Shown: positions 60,165 through 64,000 of the stretch, piece after piece
Numbering within the stretch: the stretch's first letter is position 1
How the letters are laid out: every line of letters starts with the position of its first letter
DNA from: Flavobacterium sp. N502536
GTDB taxonomy: Bacteria; Bacteroidota; Bacteroidia; Flavobacteriales; Flavobacteriaceae
Assembly (NCBI RefSeq): GCF_025947345.1
Contig: NZ_CP110011.1
Location: 2,046,001-2,110,000, forward strand
Reading direction: 5' to 3'
Length of the DNA: 64,000 nucleotides
Program-made: the position numbers and the translations under genes
Notes under the pieces: generated by a model
The model's input: the letters and a program-made list of their open reading frames with translations, nothing else
The model's database searches: none
What the model was told of the DNA's origin: nothing

Positions 60165-60312
60165 GTAGAAGAAAGAATAAAGAGAATAGAAAGAGTAAAG
60201 ATTATAGAATATAGAATTAGTGTAGCATACAGAAGAAATCATAAAAATCATTTTAATCTGTGGCAAAGAAAAACTCAGCAACTTAGAATCTTAGTAGCTC
60301 AGAACCTTAAAA
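60165..60312. repeat. Purine-rich AGAATAGAAA tract and CTTAG/CTCAG text-like repeat
   Basis: AGAAGAAAGAATAAAGAGAATAGAAA resembles 54097-54145. CTCAGCAACTTAGAATCTTAGTAGCTCAGAACCTT resembles 59613-59652. A CTGTGGC copy lies at 60257. Confidence 0.55.
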
Positions 60313-60321
60313 AGAAAAAAA

Positions 60322-60693
60322 ATGCAATTATCAAACTCAGAAGAACAATTAATGGAGCATCTCTGGAAGCTTGAAAAAGCTTTTATGAAAGATTTGCTTG
60401 AAGCGTATCCGGAGCCAAAACCGGCAACAACAACCGTTGCGACGCTTTTGAAACGAATGATCGATAAAAAATTCGTTGCTTACAATGAATTTGGGAATTC
60501 AAGAGAATATTACCCTTTGGTCAAAAAAACAGCCTATTTCTCTAAACATGTTAATGGGTTAATTAGTAGTTTTTTTAATAATTCGGCATCACAATTCGCT
60601 TCTTTTTTTACGACCGAAACGAATTTAAGTACGACCGAACTGGAAGAACTCAGAAAAATAATCGATTCAGAAATTCAAAAGAAGAAAAAATGA
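60322..60693 (+). CDS. BlaI/MecI/CopY family repressor
   Basis: 123 residues. The N-terminal winged HTH is LSNSEEQLMEHLWKLEKAFMKDLLEAYPEPKPATTTVATLLKRMIDKKFVAYNEFGNSREYYPLV, the family signature. The C-terminal helices (NGLISSFFNNSASQFASFFTTETNLSTTELEELRKII) form the dimer and carry the likely protease-cut region. It overlaps the M56 protease gene by 4 bases. It probably represses its own operon through the TACA-NN-TGTA sites at 59684-59717. Confidence 0.93.
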   Translation: MQLSNSEEQLMEHLWKLEKAFMKDLLEAYPEPKPATTTVATLLKRMIDKKFVAYNEFGNSREYYPLVKKTAYFSKHVNGLISSFFNNSASQFASFFTTETNLSTTELEELRKIIDSEIQKKKK

Positions 60694-61913
60694 TAAACTA
60701 TCTTTTAAAATCAGGAATACTGCTTTTTGTTTTTTATGCAGTATACAAATTGCTGTTGGAAAACGAAAAAATGTTTCGTTTTAATCGCGCTTATTTGCTG
60801 GCGAGTTTGGTTTTTAGTTTTGTAATTCCGCTACAACTTATCTCGTTTGGATCGTTTGTGTCTGCTAAAATTGGGTTGGTTCAATTGAATGAAATAGTAC
60901 TTCAGAAAAGCAGTGAGCAGCTCAATACCATTTCGGTAAATGACTTTTTGTTGGTTTTGATTGTTGCAGCTTACAGCGCCGTAGTTTTAGTGTTGACATT
61001 CAGGTTTGTTCTGGGGCTTAATTCGTTTTATAAAAGGATACAGCGCAGTGAAATTCGTTTTGAAAATGGACAAAAAATAGTGTTGCTTCAGGAGTCTGGT
61101 TTGCCATACTCTTTTTGGACATCTATTTTTATGAATAAAACAGAATTTGAAAATGGCAAAATTCCATCAGAATTAATAGCCCACGAGAAAGCACATTTGA
61201 AACAGAGGCATACTTTGGATATTCTTTTTGTTGAGGTGCTGCAGATTGTTTTCTGGTTCAATCCGTTGCTTCTTCTTTATAAAAAATCCATTAAACTCAA
61301 TCATGAATTTTTGGCCGATGAAGCCGTAAATATGCAGTTTGGTGAAATTAGAAGTTATCAGCATTTATTGCTTGATTTTGCCTCCAATAAAAATACGGTT
61401 GCTCTGGCGAGTAATATCAATTATTTAATAACTAAAAAACGTTTACTTATGATGACTAAAAAAGAATCTCCGATTAAAATTGTATTGAAAGTATTTACAG
61501 TGGGTAGTCTTTATGCCTTGCTTTTGTTTGTTTTTAGTACTCAAGCAATTGCTCAAAAACCGCCCACTAAAGCAGCAATGAAAGACAAAGACCTTTATGT
61601 ATTGGAAGAGGTCGAGAAATTGCCTGAATATCCTGGTGGCATGACAGCGTTTTATAAATTTATTGGGAAGAATTTCAAAATGCCGGCAGCAGTTGGGAAA
61701 AATAAAATTGAAGGAAAAACATACATGCAATTCACCATTGAAAAAGATGGAAGTTTATCCGATATTAAAACAATTAAAGACTCCGGTTATGGAATAGGGA
61801 ATGAGGTTATCCGTGTCCTGAAACTTTCTCCAAAATGGACCGCTGCAACGCAACAGGGGAAATCGGTTAGAGTAATTTACAGTTTGCCAATTACGGTTCA
61901 GCCTGAGAAATAG
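60690..61913 (+). CDS. BlaR1-like M56 membrane metalloprotease with C-terminal TonB domain
   Basis: 407 residues. TM helices are at about 1-20, 30-50, 85-110 and 265-290. The zinc motif is H165-EKA-H169 in SELIAHEKAHLKQRHTLD, with the third ligand in NHEFLADEAVN; this is the M56 protease core that cleaves a BlaI-type repressor in the cytoplasm. Instead of a beta-lactam sensor, the C-terminal periplasmic part (about 300-407) is a TonB C-terminal fold: EKLPEYPGGMTAFYKFIG and GKTYMQFTIEKDGSLSDIK. The signal it senses is unknown. It is the last gene of the operon. Confidence 0.92.
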   Translation: MINYLLKSGILLFVFYAVYKLLLENEKMFRFNRAYLLASLVFSFVIPLQLISFGSFVSAKIGLVQLNEIVLQKSSEQLNTISVNDFLLVLIVAAYSAVVLVLTFRFVLGLNSFYKRIQRSEIRFENGQKIVLLQESGLPYSFWTSIFMNKTEFENGKIPSELIAHEKAHLKQRHTLDILFVEVLQIVFWFNPLLLLYKKSIKLNHEFLADEAVNMQFGEIRSYQHLLLDFASNKNTVALASNINYLITKKRLLMMTKKESPIKIVLKVFTVGSLYALLLFVFSTQAIAQKPPTKAAMKDKDLYVLEEVEKLPEYPGGMTAFYKFIGKNFKMPAAVGKNKIEGKTYMQFTIEKDGSLSDIKTIKDSGYGIGNEVIRVLKLSPKWTAATQQGKSVRVIYSLPITVQPEK

Positions 61914-61919
61914 GTTTTT

Positions 61920-62070
61920 TTTTAAGGTACAGAGGTGCAAAGGTGCAAAGGGGTTAAAGATTTCCTTTTAAATAGCCTCCAGCTTTAGCTGGAGGTTTAA
62001 AATGATAAGGTGAGTGGCTTTAGCCAAATCAGCTCAGGATTCAAATTTTGGTTTTCTGTACCTCGCATCT
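61920..62070. repeat. Palindromic REP-like element (CTCCAGCTTTAGCTGGAG) and GTGCAAAGG repeats
   Basis: GGTACAGAGGTGCAAAGGTG at 61925, then GCCTCCAGCTTTAGCTGGAG at 61974-61993 (a perfect 9-bp-arm palindrome around TT) and GTGGCTTTAGCCAAAT near 62011. Same order and spacing as the element at 59390. Confidence 0.7.
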
Positions 62071-62080
62071 TTTCAAAAAA

Positions 62081-62109
62081 AATCCGCTTCCAGAACCTGG
62101 AAGCGGATT
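62081..62109. terminator. Bidirectional terminator
   Basis: A 13-bp perfect stem, AATCCGCTTCCAG / CTGGAAGCGGATT, around AAC, flanked by A runs on both sides. Confidence 0.85.
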
Positions 62110-62154
62110 AAATAAAAAACTAAAAAAAAATTCTAAAAAACAACAACCCGGATC

Positions 62155-63519
62155 TTAGAACAAATCCGGATTATATCCAAAATAAGGCATTTTTTGCTCG
62201 TTAAAAATAACCCCATATTCTTCTAGCTCCTTTAAAATAGGCAGGTACACTTCTTTTTTTATCGGAAGCTGTACGCCTGGAGTTGTGATTTTTCCATTTA
62301 AAATTAACAGCGTCGCCATTGCAACCGGTAGTCCAACGGTTTTTGCCATTGCAGTATAGGTTTGGTCGTCTCCAATACAAACCATTTTGGAGTCAATTTG
62401 TTTTTTCTCTCCATTGAGTTCATAGCCAAACTTATGGTACATGACAATCATGTCTTTGTCATCCGGTTCCAGAGACCAGCTGTCGGTTAATATTTTTTCT
62501 AAGATCTGCGCAGGAGTGGCATTGGGCAGATTTATTTTCTTGTTGGGATTAAACAAATCCAGTTCCAGAAGCTTGTCCCACATAATATCGTCCTGATCAA
62601 TTTTTAAGATCAGTCGGGTTTTGATTTCTACAGAATCGGTTGGGTGGTACGGTAAAAAGGAATTCACAAATTGACGGTAGCTCATGTTTTCAGAGTCTTC
62701 CATGATATAGCTGTCGTCTGTCATACCCAGTTGTACAAACATATTCCATGCCTTCGAGAAACCTACTCTTCTGATGGTTCCTCTGTACAGCGTTAGCACA
62801 TTGTCTAAACCGTAAACCGATTTGTATTTAAGGGAATCGCGATTGGAATAAGCCTCAAATTTCCCGTAACCTTCTACTTCCAGAAATTCGGTACGGCGAA
62901 ATAAAGCGCTGTACGGAATGTATTTATAAGTACCTTCCTGAATAAATTTTGCTGCGCCTCCTTGTCCCGCCAGAACGACATTTCGAGGAGCCCAGGTAAA
63001 TTTGTAATTCCATAAATTATTATCGGATTCGGGAGCAACTAAGCCACCGCAAAAGGATTCAAAAAGCAGCATTTTGCCACCTTTGGCTCTGATTTCATCA
63101 ATCACTTTCATGGCGCTCATGTGATCGATTCCGGGATCAAGACCAATCTCGTTCATGAAAACCAAATTGTTTTTTCGGGCTTCCTCGTCCAGTGCCTGCA
63201 TGGCATCACTGATATAGGAAGCTGTAACCAGATGTTTTTTAAACTGTAGACAGTCTTTGGCGATTTCGATATGTAAATGGGCAGGCAGCATCGAGATTAC
63301 GATAGACGCTTTTTCGATTGCTGCTTTTCTTTCTTCGGTATCAAAAATATTTAAAGCAATTGGAGTCGCATTAGGATGTTTTTGTGTCTTTTTTTCGGCT
63401 AAGGCCAAAGAAAGGTCGGCCACAACAAGATGTAGGTTTTCGCTTTCTGATTTTGCTAGTAAATAACGTATTAAGGACGATGCAGATCTACCGGCTCCAA
63501 TGATTAAAATGCTTCTCAT
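62155..63519 (-). CDS. Saccharopine dehydrogenase-like protein
   Basis: 454 residues. The N-terminal Rossmann domain begins RSILIIGAGRSASSLIRYLL; ISMLPAHLHIEIAKDCLQFKKHLVTASYISDAM and GLDPGIDHMSAMKVIDEI are the family core; ESFCGGLVAPESDNNLWNYKFTWAPRNVVLAGQGGAAKFIQ matches the substrate domain of saccharopine reductases (LYS9-like). The protein is cytoplasmic. It may work in lysine degradation, although no partner gene is in view. The promoter (63537-63567) overlaps a perfect 9-bp inverted repeat, so regulation by a dimeric factor is likely. Confidence 0.9.
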   Translation of the reverse strand: MRSILIIGAGRSASSLIRYLLAKSESENLHLVVADLSLALAEKKTQKHPNATPIALNIFDTEERKAAIEKASIVISMLPAHLHIEIAKDCLQFKKHLVTASYISDAMQALDEEARKNNLVFMNEIGLDPGIDHMSAMKVIDEIRAKGGKMLLFESFCGGLVAPESDNNLWNYKFTWAPRNVVLAGQGGAAKFIQEGTYKYIPYSALFRRTEFLEVEGYGKFEAYSNRDSLKYKSVYGLDNVLTLYRGTIRRVGFSKAWNMFVQLGMTDDSYIMEDSENMSYRQFVNSFLPYHPTDSVEIKTRLILKIDQDDIMWDKLLELDLFNPNKKINLPNATPAQILEKILTDSWSLEPDDKDMIVMYHKFGYELNGEKKQIDSKMVCIGDDQTYTAMAKTVGLPVAMATLLILNGKITTPGVQLPIKKEVYLPILKELEEYGVIFNEQKMPYFGYNPDLF

Positions 63520-63536
63520 ATTTTATATTTATAACA

Positions 63537-63567
63537 CAAATATATTAAATTGTTAAATATATAACAA
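63537..63567 (-). promoter_or_regulatory. Promoter TTG-N20-TATATTTG of the saccharopine dehydrogenase-like gene
   Basis: Minus strand: TATATTTG at 63537-63544 and TTG at 63565-63567, about 18 bases before the ATG. Confidence 0.65.
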
Positions 63568-63570
63568 TTT
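63547..63570. promoter_or_regulatory. Perfect inverted repeat over the -33 region, candidate operator
   Basis: AAATTGTTA (63547-63555), spacer AATATA, TAACAATTT (63562-63570): 9-bp arms with a 6-base spacer that cover the -33 element. Confidence 0.55.
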
Positions 63571-63678
63571 TAATTTCGGAAAAATGTTGGATATTTTTTT
63601 TTAATGCCAAAAAAAGGGGAATTCTTTTTTCTGAAAAATATTTTTCAAAAGTAAAATGCTTTTTAAGTACGATTGAAG

Positions 63679-63686
63679 TATTTTTG
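63679..63686 (+). promoter_or_regulatory. -7 box TATTTTTG of the DUF423 gene
   Basis: It matches TAnnTTTG, 25 bases before ATG 63712; no good -33 TTG. Confidence 0.45.
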
Positions 63687-63711
63687 TGTGAGAATCGAAA
63701 GTATAGAAAAT

Positions 63712-64000
63712 ATGAAAAGAAGAATTGTTTTGGCAGGAACTTTTATGGGAATGTTAGCGATCATTTTGGGCGCTTTTGGTGCGCATTTACTGAAGAAATA
63801 CTTATCAGTAGAAGAATTAAATACTTTTGAAGTAGGAGTTCGTTACCAAATGTATCATGCTTTATTTTTACTTTTTCTTTCGACCAGAAAAGATATTGCC
63901 GAAAAAACCGTTAAAGCAATCTATAATTTGGTGGTTGCCGGGGTACTTCTTTTTAGCGGATCTATCTATTTGTTAGCGACAAAAAGCATGACTGTTTTTG
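63712..64000 (+). CDS. DUF423 family membrane protein (3' truncated by window edge)
   Basis: The first 96 codons of a small inner-membrane protein. RRIVLAGTFMGMLAIILGAFGAHLLKKYLSVEELNTFEVGVRYQMYHALFLLFL is the DUF423 signature (GAFGAH...Y-x-MYHAL). A second TM, YNLVVAGVLLFSGSIYLLA, follows, and the frame is still open at the window end. Family members have about four TM helices and about 125 residues. The function is unknown. It is divergent from the saccharopine dehydrogenase-like gene. Confidence 0.92.
   Translation, partial: MKRRIVLAGTFMGMLAIILGAFGAHLLKKYLSVEELNTFEVGVRYQMYHALFLLFLSTRKDIAEKTVKAIYNLVVAGVLLFSGSIYLLATKSMTVF

Noticed and set aside
60155..60321. A second BlaI operator directly before blaI (TGTAGCATACA)
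   Set aside because: The half-sites point outward (TGTA...TACA), the reverse of the TACA-NN-TGTA operator, and no promoter box is present.

Overview
The window reads as one chromosomal segment of a Flavobacterium-like member of the Bacteroidota. Three things support this. Many genes have a TAnnTTTG -7 box, often with TTG or TTTG about 18-21 bases upstream. The gene content is typical of the group: a MurF-Alr fusion, a TonB-dependent receptor with an N-terminal carboxypeptidase-regulatory domain, a Flavobacterium-type prolyl endopeptidase, and an M56 protease ending in a TonB domain. The intergenic DNA is A+T-rich. Genes are complete except DnaE at the left edge and a DUF423 protein at the right edge.

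Layout. 1-13 kb: DnaE with a fused proofreading exonuclease, outer-membrane barrels, a Gfo/Idh/MocA oxidoreductase, prolyl endopeptidase, and a TonB receptor preceded by a small His/Cys-rich protein. 13-23 kb: cell-wall and housekeeping genes (murF-alr, mscL, asd, a YcbB-like L,D-transpeptidase) and an Fe-S cluster locus (ferredoxin, Nfu, Mrp). 23-31 kb: a MacAB-like efflux operon transcribed away from an NtrC-type response regulator and histidine kinase, with a plausible sigma-54 promoter and enhancer between them. 31-39 kb: ATL, LysE, TrmB, Amt, an NTF2-like protein, a lipoprotein with three copies of an NPAHGQPGHRCD motif, an exported WrbA-RidA fusion and HPF. 39.4-43.8 kb: an A+T-rich accessory block described below. 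44-57 kb: AsmA, thioredoxin, M1 aminopeptidase, DUF58, duplicated tRNA-Asp, and an AraC/TolC/EmrA/MFS efflux locus. 57-64 kb: tRNA-Leu, an M20 dipeptidase, a lipoprotein-BlaI-BlaR1-like operon with BlaI-type operators, and a saccharopine dehydrogenase-like protein.

The best candidate for an undescribed system is the compact minus-strand trio at 39832-43645: a complete m5C methyltransferase with a long C-terminal extension, a ParB/Srx-fold protein and an alpha/beta hydrolase, separated by 5-bp gaps. Upstream, the tail of an XRE-type controller survives and overlaps the methyltransferase start. No recognisable restriction endonuclease is present. This suggests a restriction- or defence-like island of unfamiliar make-up, but its function is inference.

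Other points of interest are a pseudogene (39407-39620) that is a decayed paralogue of the intact gene at 57162, the sigma-54 promoter with enhancer half-sites, the BlaI operator pair two helical turns apart, and at least seven families of short dispersed intergenic repeats that fill nearly every larger gap. Everything here was read by eye; no alignment or database search was run.
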